From Synergistaceae bacterium (GTDB lineage: Bacteria; Synergistota; Synergistia; Synergistales; Synergistaceae), in contig JAISQP010000125.1 of the NCBI GenBank assembly GCA_031274115.1, forward strand, positions 1 to 7,193: a stretch of 7,193 nt of DNA, given 5' to 3'. The notes under the pieces were generated by a model. It was not told the DNA's origin and made no database searches. It saw only the letters and a program-made list of their open reading frames with translations. The translations under genes and the position numbers were made by a program. How positions within the stretch are numbered: the first letter of the stretch is position 1; each line of letters begins with the position of its first letter. Below are positions 1 through 5,716 of this stretch, one piece after another.

Positions 1-972
1 AAATATAGCCGCCAGATTCCTGCCGGAGAACCATATTACAGACATGCCTAACGCCTCGCAAAGATACCCCCCGACCATCAGGCGCGACAGCCGAAAACGC
101 CTGGCGGCCCAAAATATGATGGGCTGCGTCAGAAACGAACACAAAGCCCCCACGAGGAAAAAGGCCGGTAAGACATCCATCCTGCCTATGTAATATTTAA
201 AGTAGTACACTGTCGCCTGCAATTTCACAGAAGCCGCCATCTGCTCGCATATCAGCATACAATACAGGAAAATCAATTGTTTGTTCCTGAAGATGGTGGT
301 CATAGTGGCGCCAAATGACATAATATTCTCGCTCGCCGCATACTTCTCTGTGACGTTCTTCGCTCCCAGCATCGAGGTGCACAGGAGTACCGCAGCAAAA
401 ATGGCCATGGTCACGAAAAACCCCGTCTTCTCCGACCCATTGCCGAAGACGGCCACCAGTTTAAACGTGAGATACGATGATATCATCGCGGCAGCGATAC
501 CGGACGTTATCCTGAATGTATTAAAAAGATTGCGCTCATCGTCCTCGCAGATCACAGTCAGCAACGGCAGGTTTGCTACCTCCATCACGCTGAAGCAAAA
601 GCCCCAGACCATATAAATGAAGAGGCACCACAGCGCCGCGATCTGACCTGTAACAGGCGGCGGGATGAATAACACGACAAATAGAACAGACGAAGGGAGG
701 GCCCAATAGTAAATATATCCCCTGTATTTGCCGGATTTAAGGGAGTGTCTGTCCATATAATAGCCAATAAAAGGATCTATCGCGCCATCGAAAAAACGGG
801 CAAAAAGTAATATGACTGTCACCACTTCCGCCTTCAATTTTAAAACATCAGTGTAATAGTATATTAGAAACGAGGCTATTGACATATATACCAGCGAAAG
901 CGCGAAGTTGATCGACTAGTATCCCAGTGTCGCTCTGTCCAGTCTTATGCCGATGTTTTTGAGGTATTTCAT
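1..972 (-). pseudogene. GPH/MelB-type sugar:cation symporter, 5' two-thirds, interrupted by an in-frame TAG
   Basis: Reading the minus strand from ATG at 972-970 gives 324 codons that leave the window at base 1 without a terminal stop. Family members are about 450-470 residues, so roughly the last third lies outside. Codon 19 (plus-strand 916-918) is TAG; the 305 codons after it are open. Family marks are clear: LGY before the stop, then LIYYYTDV (about codons 36-43) and DGAIDPFIGYYMDRHSLKSG (about codons 61-80), the TDV and D-P-x-x-G-x-x-x-D signatures of GPH carriers. About nine hydrophobic segments are visible. Known family role: inner-membrane uptake of sugars or glycosides with Na+ or H+; the substrate cannot be told. 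The start is supported by AGAGGGG at 979-985, 6 nt upstream. The spacing from LGY to TDV equals that of E. coli MelB as I recall it, so a point nonsense change fits better than an indel. The region is more AT-rich than its neighbours. Inactivation is inferred; a base error or amber readthrough are alternatives. Confidence 0.8.
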
Positions 973-978
973 TCATAT

Positions 979-985
979 CCCCTCT
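979..985 (-). promoter_or_regulatory. Ribosome binding site of the transporter gene
   Basis: The minus strand reads AGAGGGG, 6 nt before ATG at 972. It decides between two close ATG codons. The one at 976 opens a different frame that ends after about 43 codons, while the one at 972 opens the frame with the transporter motifs. The intact site suggests that loss of the gene, if real, is recent. Confidence 0.65.
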
Positions 986-1114
986 TTCCCAACAAAAAGG
1001 CGAACGAGCGATTAATAGACTGTCGACAGGTCGATGAAGGCAGGGGAAAATATGGTTATCAACTTGCAGCGCCAAGCCGCAGTCACGCACACCGTAGGGG
1101 CGTGAAGAAATCTC

Positions 1115-1131
1115 TGTAAACAATCTTTACA
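1115..1131. promoter_or_regulatory. Operator-like perfect inverted repeat TGTAAA-N5-TTTACA
   Basis: TGTAAA (1115-1120) and TTTACA (1126-1131) are exact reverse complements separated by CAATC, a 17-bp dyad typical in size for a dimeric helix-turn-helix regulator. It lies 143 bp upstream of the transporter start and 166 bp upstream of the rhodanese start, beside an AT-rich run that could be promoter sequence. Function is inferred from form and place only; I do not recognise the consensus of a named regulator. Confidence 0.4.
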
Positions 1132-1164
1132 ATAATATATCATTTAATTTGGCGACGATGCGGC

Positions 1165-1266
1165 GACATTGCGCGGGTTTTCAGAGATTCAGTGATTTTA
1201 CTGAGCTTAGCGGCGTTCATCATCTGGTAGTTTGTTTTACATTGCCGGACATTGTGCGGCGTTTCA
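1165..1266 (+). repeat. Imperfect 19-bp direct repeat pair (1165-1183 and 1248-1266)
   Basis: Two copies of a GACATTG-y-GCGG-n-n-TTTCA pattern agree at 16 of 19 positions, 83 bp apart, in the spacer upstream of the rhodanese gene. They might be paired regulator sites or worn copies of a dispersed repeat; chance similarity is also possible. Confidence 0.3.
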
Positions 1267-1296
1267 ATAACTCTATACTTGTAAGGAGTATGATGG

Positions 1297-2253
1297 ATGA
1301 AGAACAGGGTAAAAGGGATCGCAATAGGAACCATTCTGGCCGTTTGTGCCGCGTTGATGACCGCGGGCGGCGTTTTTGCCGCTGAACAGGCCGCCGACGC
1401 CGGCTTGGAGACATATCAGTCGTTTCTGGCGTCTGTCGAGTGGCTTAAGGCCAACCTCGACAAGGTTGTTCTGATTGACGCGCGCGCTCAGTCGCTCTAT
1501 AAGGGACAGCAGGGGCATCTGCCAGGCGCTGTGAACGCCGAGTGGACCTATTTCGCGAACATGGGCGGCAAGGCCGGAGACCCGACCTGGGGCGACATTC
1601 CGGACGGAGCGGCGCTCGCCAAGAAAATAGGGGCGCTTGGCGTCGACGGCAAAAAGGAAGTGATCGTCTACGGCGACGGGGGCGACTGGGGCAACGCGGC
1701 GTGGGTCATCTGGGCCCTTCGCATGACTGGCTTTAAGAACGCCAGGATGCTCGACGGCGGCTTCACTGTGTGGCGGGCCTCCGGCGGGAAGACGTCGAAC
1801 ACGACTTCGACCAACAAGGCGGTGACGTACCCCAACACGAAGCTCGACGCCTCCTATATCGTCACGACCGACTGGCTCAGCCAGAACCTGAACGATCCGT
1901 CCGTCGCGGTTGTCGACGTGCGCTCCGAGAAGGAGTACTCAGGCGAGATTCGTCCCTTCGGCGAGGCGCGCCCAGGTCATATTCCGGGCGCCGTGAACTT
2001 GTCGTGGGACAAGGTCTTCACGCCGGACTTCAAGATTTTGCCGGAGGCGGAGCTGCAGGCGCTGCTCATTTCGGCCGGCTTCGGCGACAAGGATAAGACC
2101 ATAGTGCTGTACGACACGGCCGGCGTCCGCTCCTCCTTCATGACGATGGTCTTCCGTCTGGCCGGATACAGGAACGCCCGCAACTACGACTCGTCCTACC
2201 AGGCCTGGTGCTCGAACGGGGATCTCGAAATACGCCAGGGACCGAATCCGTAG
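1297..2253 (+). CDS. Exported tandem-rhodanese-domain protein lacking the canonical catalytic Cys
   Basis: A 318-residue protein. Residues 1-28 form a Sec signal peptide: a basic start (MKNRVKG), a hydrophobic core, then the Ala-X-Ala-like VFA|AE cleavage site, so it is predicted to act outside the cytoplasm. Two rhodanese domains follow. Domain 1 spans about 45-165, with GHLPGA at 73-78, the VIVYGDGG strand-loop and LDGGFTVW at 152-159. Domain 2 spans about 190-305, with DVRS at 207-210, GHIPGA at 227-232 and VLYDTAGVRSS at 270-280. Two-domain sulfurtransferases move sulfur from thiosulfate or mercaptopyruvate through a Cys in the C-terminal active-site loop. Here that place is Asp273 (Gly126 in domain 1). 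After signal removal the only Cys is Cys305, near the C-terminus and outside the loop. Standard sulfurtransfer is therefore doubtful; a binding or redox role is possible. The start is set by AAGGAG at 1283-1288, 8 nt upstream; the ATGs at 1290 and 1293 are in other frames. It looks monocistronic, with a terminator 58 bp after the stop. Confidence 0.88.
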   Translation: MKNRVKGIAIGTILAVCAALMTAGGVFAAEQAADAGLETYQSFLASVEWLKANLDKVVLIDARAQSLYKGQQGHLPGAVNAEWTYFANMGGKAGDPTWGDIPDGAALAKKIGALGVDGKKEVIVYGDGGDWGNAAWVIWALRMTGFKNARMLDGGFTVWRASGGKTSNTTSTNKAVTYPNTKLDASYIVTTDWLSQNLNDPSVAVVDVRSEKEYSGEIRPFGEARPGHIPGAVNLSWDKVFTPDFKILPEAELQALLISAGFGDKDKTIVLYDTAGVRSSFMTMVFRLAGYRNARNYDSSYQAWCSNGDLEIRQGPNP

Positions 2254-2254
2254 G

Positions 2255-2299
2255 CATTAAGAAGGCTGATTTATTGTTAGACGCCTAAAGGGTAACGAT
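2255..2299 (+). repeat. Direct repeat, copy 1 (partner at 2357-2403)
   Basis: It begins one base after the rhodanese stop codon. It shares with copy 2 the sequence CATTAAG, then GGCTGATTTATTGTTAGA, then GCCT, AAGGGTAA and GAT, with about three substitutions and two single-base gaps over about 45 bp. Contains a short TTAG-N4-CTAA dyad. The two copies sit on either side of the terminator at 2311-2343. Confidence 0.8.
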
Positions 2300-2310
2300 A
2301 CAGACAACGA

Positions 2311-2343
2311 CGGGATCTCGAGTTTTTTTCGAGGTCCTGTTTT
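2311..2343 (+). terminator. Rho-independent terminator of the rhodanese gene
   Basis: The arm CGGGATCTCGA (2311-2321) pairs with TCGAGGTCCTG (2329-2339): 11 base pairs including two G-T wobbles, with a 7-nt T-rich loop. TTTTATTGT follows directly. It lies 58 bp beyond the rhodanese stop and 152 bp before the purS promoter -35 box, so it should insulate the pur genes from upstream transcription. Confidence 0.8.
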
Positions 2344-2356
2344 ATTGTCATATTTA

Positions 2357-2403
2357 CATTAAGGAAGGGCTGATTTATTGTTAGAGGCCTGAAGGGTAAA
2401 GAT
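2357..2403 (+). repeat. Direct repeat, copy 2 (partner at 2255-2299)
   Basis: This is the second copy of the ~45-bp repeat, 102 bp downstream of copy 1 and in the same orientation. It differs by a few substitutions and two extra bases (AAGGAAGGGC against AAGAAGGC). Its left end coincides with the left arm of the 11-bp inverted repeat, and copy 1 keeps most of that arm. Confidence 0.8.
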
Positions 2404-2429
2404 TAAAATCCTGATAGTCTCTGTATTCG

Positions 2430-2457
2430 CAAACGGCAGCATGTCGTTTCAGCGATT
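2430..2457 (+). repeat. 28-bp hairpin-forming motif, upstream copy (inverted partner at 7166-7193)
   Basis: The motif matches the reverse complement of 7166-7193 at 27 of 28 positions (C/T difference at 2450). Each copy is itself a small hairpin: AAACG and CGTTT pair around a 9-nt loop, and flanking TCGC/GCGA at 2427-2455 lengthens the stem here. It lies 37 bp upstream of the purS -35 box. The form resembles REP-type intergenic palindromes; no function can be assigned from the window. Confidence 0.75.
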
Positions 2458-2494
2458 CCTTAATGTCATGGATTTGCGTACAAGACCAAAGTTA

Positions 2495-2524
2495 TTGACA
2501 ATTTACAGATGACTGCCGGATAAT
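2495..2524 (+). promoter_or_regulatory. Sigma-70-type promoter of purSQLF
   Basis: A perfect -35 box TTGACA (2495-2500) is followed after 18 bp by GATAAT (2519-2524), five of six matches to the -10 consensus. Initiation is expected near 2530-2532, leaving a leader of only about 25 nt before purS. That is too short for a riboswitch, so purine control would have to act at the promoter. I see no match to the Bacillus PurBox pattern as I remember it. Confidence 0.75.
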
Positions 2525-2555
2525 ATCAATAAGAATTTTGGGAGGCTGATGTGCT

Positions 2556-2813
2556 ATGAAAACGTACAGGGCGGACGTAACCGTTCTTCCAAAGGATGGA
2601 GTGCTGGACATTCAGGGAAAGGCTGTGGAGAAGACCCTTTCCAGGCACGGCTATGAGAGCGTGAGGGAAGTGAGGGTCGGCAAGTTCATACGGGTGACCG
2701 TCGAGGCCGAGGACGACGCGGAGGCGGGAGAGAGGGTAAAGGCGATGGCGGAGGATCTCCTCGTGAACGACCTCGTCGAGTCGTACTCGTTCGCTCTGGA
2801 GCCCTGGCGGTGA
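2556..2813 (+). CDS. purS: Phosphoribosylformylglycinamidine synthase subunit PurS
   Basis: An 85-residue protein, matching the usual 80-85 residues of PurS. It opens with the family pattern of a first beta strand followed by K-x-G-V-L-D-x-Q-G-K-A (YRADVTVLPKDGVLDIQGKA), then a second strand region VREVRVGKFIRVTVE and a helix ending LLVNDLVESYSFAL. As known for the family, PurS has no catalytic centre of its own. It bridges glutaminase PurQ and synthetase PurL and helps pass ammonia between them in the FGAR to FGAM step. The start is supported by GGGAGG at 2540-2545, 10 nt upstream; nearby ATG 2549 and GTG 2551 are out of frame. It is the first gene of the block, and its TGA overlaps the purQ GTG in the tetranucleotide GTGA at 2810-2813, pointing to translational coupling. 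Confidence 0.95.
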   Translation: MKTYRADVTVLPKDGVLDIQGKAVEKTLSRHGYESVREVRVGKFIRVTVEAEDDAEAGERVKAMAEDLLVNDLVESYSFALEPWR

Positions 2814-3523
2814 GAAGCGCCGTAGTCGTCTTTCCGGGGAGCAACTGCGACAGGGATGTGGAGAAGGCTCTGCTCTATATGGAGACCGGTCCGGTCGACA
2901 TGGTATGGCACGACGGGGAGGACTTTCCGCACAGGCCGGACCTCGTGATACTGCCGGGCGGCTTCTCCTACGGAGACTATCTTCGAAGCGGGGCGTTAGC
3001 CGCGAAATCGCGCATAATGAAGGCCGTTCGTTCGTACGCGGACTCGGGCGGTCTCGTCCTTGGCATCTGCAACGGGTTTCAGATATTGACGGAGGCCGGT
3101 CTTCTGCCGGGGACGCTGCTTCCGAACGCATCCCTGCGTTTTATCTGCCGCCCGGCGTATCTTCGCGTCGAGCGCAACGACACGCCGTTCACCTGTTCTT
3201 TCCCCGAGGGAGAGATCGTGCAGTTTCCCATCGCGCATCACGAAGGCCTGTTTTTCCTGCCCCCTGACGAGCTCGACGAGCTCGAGAAGGAGAGGCGGGT
3301 AGTCTTCAGGTACGCCTGTCCTTCGAGCGGAGAGGCCGGAGAAGCCTATTCGCCGAACGGATCTCTGAACGGCGTCGCCGGGATAATCAACGAACGCGGC
3401 AACGTGCTCGGCCTGATGCCGCACCCGGAGCGGGCGACCGTGCGCGGCCTGATATGGGGCGTCGATGGCAGGAACGTCTGGCAGTCCCTTGGCGAGCACT
3501 TCGAAGTTTGGGAGGGTAAATGA
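2810..3523 (+). CDS. purQ: Phosphoribosylformylglycinamidine synthase glutaminase subunit PurQ
   Basis: A 237-residue class I glutamine amidotransferase (B. subtilis PurQ is about 227). It splits glutamine and supplies ammonia to PurL for FGAM formation. The N-terminal VVVFPGSNCDRD and ILPGGFSYGDYLRSGALAA are typical PurQ signatures. The catalytic triad is visible: Cys87 in LGICNGFQIL, and His205 and Glu207 in LMPHPERAT. The FPIAHHEG segment (about 143-150) is also conserved in the family. Translation starts at GTG (2810), overlapping the purS stop by 4 nt; no separate strong Shine-Dalgarno is needed if translation is coupled. The stop is 6 nt before purL. Everything needed for activity appears present, and codon use matches purL and purF. 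Confidence 0.96.
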   Translation: MRSAVVVFPGSNCDRDVEKALLYMETGPVDMVWHDGEDFPHRPDLVILPGGFSYGDYLRSGALAAKSRIMKAVRSYADSGGLVLGICNGFQILTEAGLLPGTLLPNASLRFICRPAYLRVERNDTPFTCSFPEGEIVQFPIAHHEGLFFLPPDELDELEKERRVVFRYACPSSGEAGEAYSPNGSLNGVAGIINERGNVLGLMPHPERATVRGLIWGVDGRNVWQSLGEHFEVWEGK

Positions 3524-3529
3524 TTTATC

Positions 3530-5716
3530 ATGAATTACAGGGACGCCGGTCTCTCCGACAATGAGTACGAACAGATACAGAAGCTGCTTGGCAGAACGCC
3601 CAATGAACTGGAGATATCGCTTATAGGGGTGATGTGGTCGGAGCACTGCAGCTATAAGTCGACCCGGAAGCTCCTGGCTCAGTTTCCGCAGAGCGGCAGG
3701 AGCGTCGCTCAAGGGCCGGGAGAGAACGCCGGGGTGGTCGACTGCGGCTCCGGGTGGGGGCTCGCGTTCAAGGTCGAGAGCCACAACCATCCCTCCGCCG
3801 TGGCGCCTTATCAAGGGGCCGCCACCGGAGTCGGAGGCATCATTCGCGACATCCTGGCAATGGGCGCCCGCCCCGTCGCCTCCATGGACGGGCTCTTCTT
3901 AGGCCTTCCGGGGTCGAGAAGGGCTTCCGCTCTCGCGGAGGGGATAGTCGACGGCATAGCCGGGTACGGAAACGCCGTCGGCGTGGCCACCATCGGCGGC
4001 AAGACGTTTTACGACCCCTGTTTCGACGGCAACCCGCTCGTCAACGCTTTTAACTGCGGCTTTGTGCGGCTCGACTCCATCGTGAGTTCGAAGACGGCGC
4101 GAGCCGGCCATCTCGTCGTGCTTCTGGGCTCGAAGACTGGACGCGACGGTATAGCCGGAGCGTCCTTCGCGTCTAAAGAGCTCGACGAGAACAGCCGGGA
4201 GAGCCGGCCTCAGATACAGATAGGGGACCCATTCGAGGAGAAGCTTCTGATAGAGTGCTGTCTGGAGCTGCACTCTCGCGGTCTCATCGCGTCGATGCAG
4301 GATATGGGAGCGGCCGGAATACTGTCGAGTTCGAGCGAGATAGCTCATAAGAGCGGCGTCGGGATCGAGATATTCTGCGAGAATATACCGCTTCGCGAGG
4401 AGATGGCGCCGTGGGAGATATTTTTATCGGAGTCGCAGGAGAGAATGCTCCTGATCCTGGACGACGAGAACTTCGATCCGGTGATGAAGATAGCGGACCG
4501 CTACGCGCTCGAGTGCGTGATTATCGGGAACATAACGGAAGGAGACCGTTACAGGGTCTTCAAGGATGGCGAACTGATCGCCGACCTGCCCAGGCAAATC
4601 CTCGGAGACGCGCCGCTGATAGACTGGCCCTCTCGGGCGCCGGAGGATTTGCCCTTGCGCGGTGTTCTCCCTCCGAACATGGAGAGCCGTGACCCGGCGG
4701 CGGACGTCCTGAAGCTCCTCGGCTCTCCGCATGGACGCGGCAGAAGCGAGATATGGGAGCAGTACGACTGTCAGGTGCAGCTTCGAACTGTGGAGGGGCC
4801 GGGCGCCCAGGTTTCGGCAATTACCGTGCCGGAGTCCGACAGCCTGGTAACGCTCTCGATGGAGTGCGATCCGTGGAAGTGCCGGACTGATCCCTTTGCG
4901 GGGGCCGCCGAGACGATGGCCCAGTCGCTCAGAATGCAGGCCGTCTCCGGAGCTGAGGCTTTGGGGATGACTAACTGCCTAAACTTCCCATCCCCGGAGG
5001 TCCCGGGGAATTATTACGAGTTATCCGAGTGCGCGAGGGGTCTAGCGACGGTATGCCGCGATCTGGAGTGCCCCGTGGTGTCGGGCAACGTCAGCCTTTA
5101 CAACGAGACCTCCAAGGGCGGGATATATCCCGCCCCTCTTGTCGTCACGGCGGGTCTCGTGCCGCACTTCGCGTACTTCGTCCGGAGCGGGTGCGCCTGC
5201 GAGGGCGATCTCATATTCCTCGCGGGGCCGCGGGTCGGTTCGCTCGGCGCGTCGAGGTGGCAGGTCCTCTGCGGCGGCGGGTCGATGACCCCGCAAGGCG
5301 CGACCCGGGAGTACGATCCGTCGATGGAGCGCGCTTTCGCGCAGAGGGCGCTTTTGACGTCGCGTAAGTCAGTCGCGAGAAGCGCTCGCGTGGTGTCCGG
5401 GGGCGGCGCCGCGCTCGCCCTCGCGAGAGAGGCCATAGACTCGGGGGTCGGGATGAGCGCTGACTTCGGCGACGGGGACACGGCAGCCCTGCTCTTCAGC
5501 GAGGGCGGTCCGCGGGTCCTTTACTTCGTCCCGGAGGACAGCGCGGATAAATTTTTAACCTTATGGGAGGGGTATCCGGTGATATCGTTAGGCCGCGCCG
5601 AGGGGAGGTCGCTTCGCATAAGCGGCGCGAAGGAGCTGAGCATGGAGGAGCTTCGGGCCGCCTTTTTCTCCGGGGGGCTCCTGGACTTCGATCCCTCGCA
5701 AGGGGCGGCGAGCTGA
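3530..5716 (+). CDS. purL: Phosphoribosylformylglycinamidine synthase synthetase subunit PurL (short form)
   Basis: At 728 residues this is the short PurL (B. subtilis about 740), which needs PurS and PurQ rather than carrying its own glutaminase. It uses ATP and ammonia to convert FGAR to FGAM in the cytoplasm. First-half motifs are intact: WSEHCSYK at 36-43 (His39), ESHNHPS at 83-89 (His85), GAATGVGGIIRDILAMGARP at 96-115 (Asp107, the expected Mg ligand) and QDMGAAG at 257-263. In the second half MTNCLNF (480-486) and GNVSLYNET (519-527) remain. However, the motif usually read as HD-x-SDGGL is RVVSGGGA at 620-627, and the RN of the D-P-x-x-G-A helix region is also lost. The active site lies with the first half, so activity is still expected; the second, auxiliary nucleotide site may be lost. 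GGAGGG at 3511-3516 is a rather distant ribosome site (13 nt). The TGA overlaps the purF ATG by one base. Confidence 0.95.
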   Translation: MNYRDAGLSDNEYEQIQKLLGRTPNELEISLIGVMWSEHCSYKSTRKLLAQFPQSGRSVAQGPGENAGVVDCGSGWGLAFKVESHNHPSAVAPYQGAATGVGGIIRDILAMGARPVASMDGLFLGLPGSRRASALAEGIVDGIAGYGNAVGVATIGGKTFYDPCFDGNPLVNAFNCGFVRLDSIVSSKTARAGHLVVLLGSKTGRDGIAGASFASKELDENSRESRPQIQIGDPFEEKLLIECCLELHSRGLIASMQDMGAAGILSSSSEIAHKSGVGIEIFCENIPLREEMAPWEIFLSESQERMLLILDDENFDPVMKIADRYALECVIIGNITEGDRYRVFKDGELIADLPRQILGDAPLIDWPSRAPEDLPLRGVLPPNMESRDPAADVLKLLGSPHGRGRSEIWEQYDCQVQLRTVEGPGAQVSAITVPESDSLVTLSMECDPWKCRTDPFAGAAETMAQSLRMQAVSGAEALGMTNCLNFPSPEVPGNYYELSECARGLATVCRDLECPVVSGNVSLYNETSKGGIYPAPLVVTAGLVPHFAYFVRSGCACEGDLIFLAGPRVGSLGASRWQVLCGGGSMTPQGATREYDPSMERAFAQRALLTSRKSVARSARVVSGGGAALALAREAIDSGVGMSADFGDGDTAALLFSEGGPRVLYFVPEDSADKFLTLWEGYPVISLGRAEGRSLRISGAKELSMEELRAAFFSGGLLDFDPSQGAAS
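5116..5135. repeat. Perfect 20-bp palindrome inside purL
   Basis: The half-site GGGCGGGATA (5116-5125) is followed immediately by its exact reverse complement (5126-5135), with no spacer. It codes for the G-G-I-Y-P-A-P stretch just after GNVSLYNET of PurL, a conserved part of the protein. A perfect 20-bp palindrome is unlikely at any one site by chance, but coding constraint on glycine and proline codons makes it easier to arise. Confidence 0.6.

Larger units (their letters stand above)
973..1296. other. Divergent intergenic spacer between transporter and rhodanese genes
   Basis: This 324-bp stretch separates two divergently read genes and should hold both promoters. No convincing gene lies in it; the short ORFs on both strands resemble nothing and overlap the real starts in other frames. 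It contains a TGTAAA-N5-TTTACA palindrome next to an AT-rich tract (1131-1150), a 10-bp SalI-type palindrome CTGTCGACAG (1020-1029), and an imperfect 19-bp direct repeat (1165-1183 and 1248-1266). I could not assign a confident -35/-10 pair for either direction. Confidence 0.7.
2356..2466. mobile_element. 111-bp element bounded by 11-bp inverted repeats (possible MITE-like or structured repeat)
   Basis: ACATTAAGGAA (2356-2366) is the exact reverse complement of TTCCTTAATGT (2456-2466). The interval contains direct repeat copy 2 and the 28-bp hairpin motif and has no coding potential. Small size, terminal inverted repeats and nested repeated pieces suggest a MITE-like or other dispersed intergenic element. 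I see no clear target-site duplication, and no transposase in the window, so mobility is only inferred. Confidence 0.4.
2254..2555. other. Repeat-rich intergenic spacer upstream of purS
   Basis: This 302-bp non-coding stretch holds, in order: direct repeat copy 1, the terminator of the rhodanese gene, direct repeat copy 2 inside an element bounded by 11-bp inverted repeats, a hairpin-forming 28-bp motif that recurs inverted after purF, and the purS promoter and ribosome binding site. I found no open reading frame worth calling and no known purine-riboswitch core. Confidence 0.75.

Noticed and set aside
281..616. Plus-strand 111-codon frame
   Set aside because: It is antisense to the transporter, whose membrane segments and signatures are clear on the minus strand.
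916..918. Programmed amber decoding (for example pyrrolysine) in the transporter
   Set aside because: The position is not conserved for a special residue in GPH carriers, and nothing in the window suggests recoding; a nonsense mutation or base error is simpler.
1020..1029. CTGTCGACAG palindrome as a transporter operator
   Set aside because: It is a short 10-bp palindrome with little extension and only a weak promoter-like TATTAAT beside it; too common by chance to claim.
848..1123. Minus-strand 91-codon frame over the transporter start
   Set aside because: It shares DNA with the transporter start in another frame, bypasses the TAG only by losing all family motifs, and ends soon after. There is no recognisable protein.
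1274..1279. TATACT as the -10 box of the rhodanese gene
   Set aside because: It would start transcription at or inside the ribosome binding site (1283-1288), and the -35 partner TTGTGC is poor.
2254..2555. Purine, PRPP or ZTP riboswitch ahead of purS
   Set aside because: I see none of the conserved core sequences, and the good promoter at 2495-2524 leaves only about 25 nt of leader, so the structured region is probably not transcribed from it.
2996..3814. Long minus-strand open frame (272 codons) across purQ and purL
   Set aside because: It is antisense to two well-conserved genes, has no family motifs, and is the usual shadow frame in GC-rich coding DNA. The same holds for the minus-strand frames at 2526-3131, 5521-6180 and 6484-7089.
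5563..5715. N-terminal 51-codon extension of purF
   Set aside because: It lies entirely within purL, reads as shadow sequence, and would block the N-terminal Cys nucleophile. ATG 5716 gives the canonical MCGVFG start.
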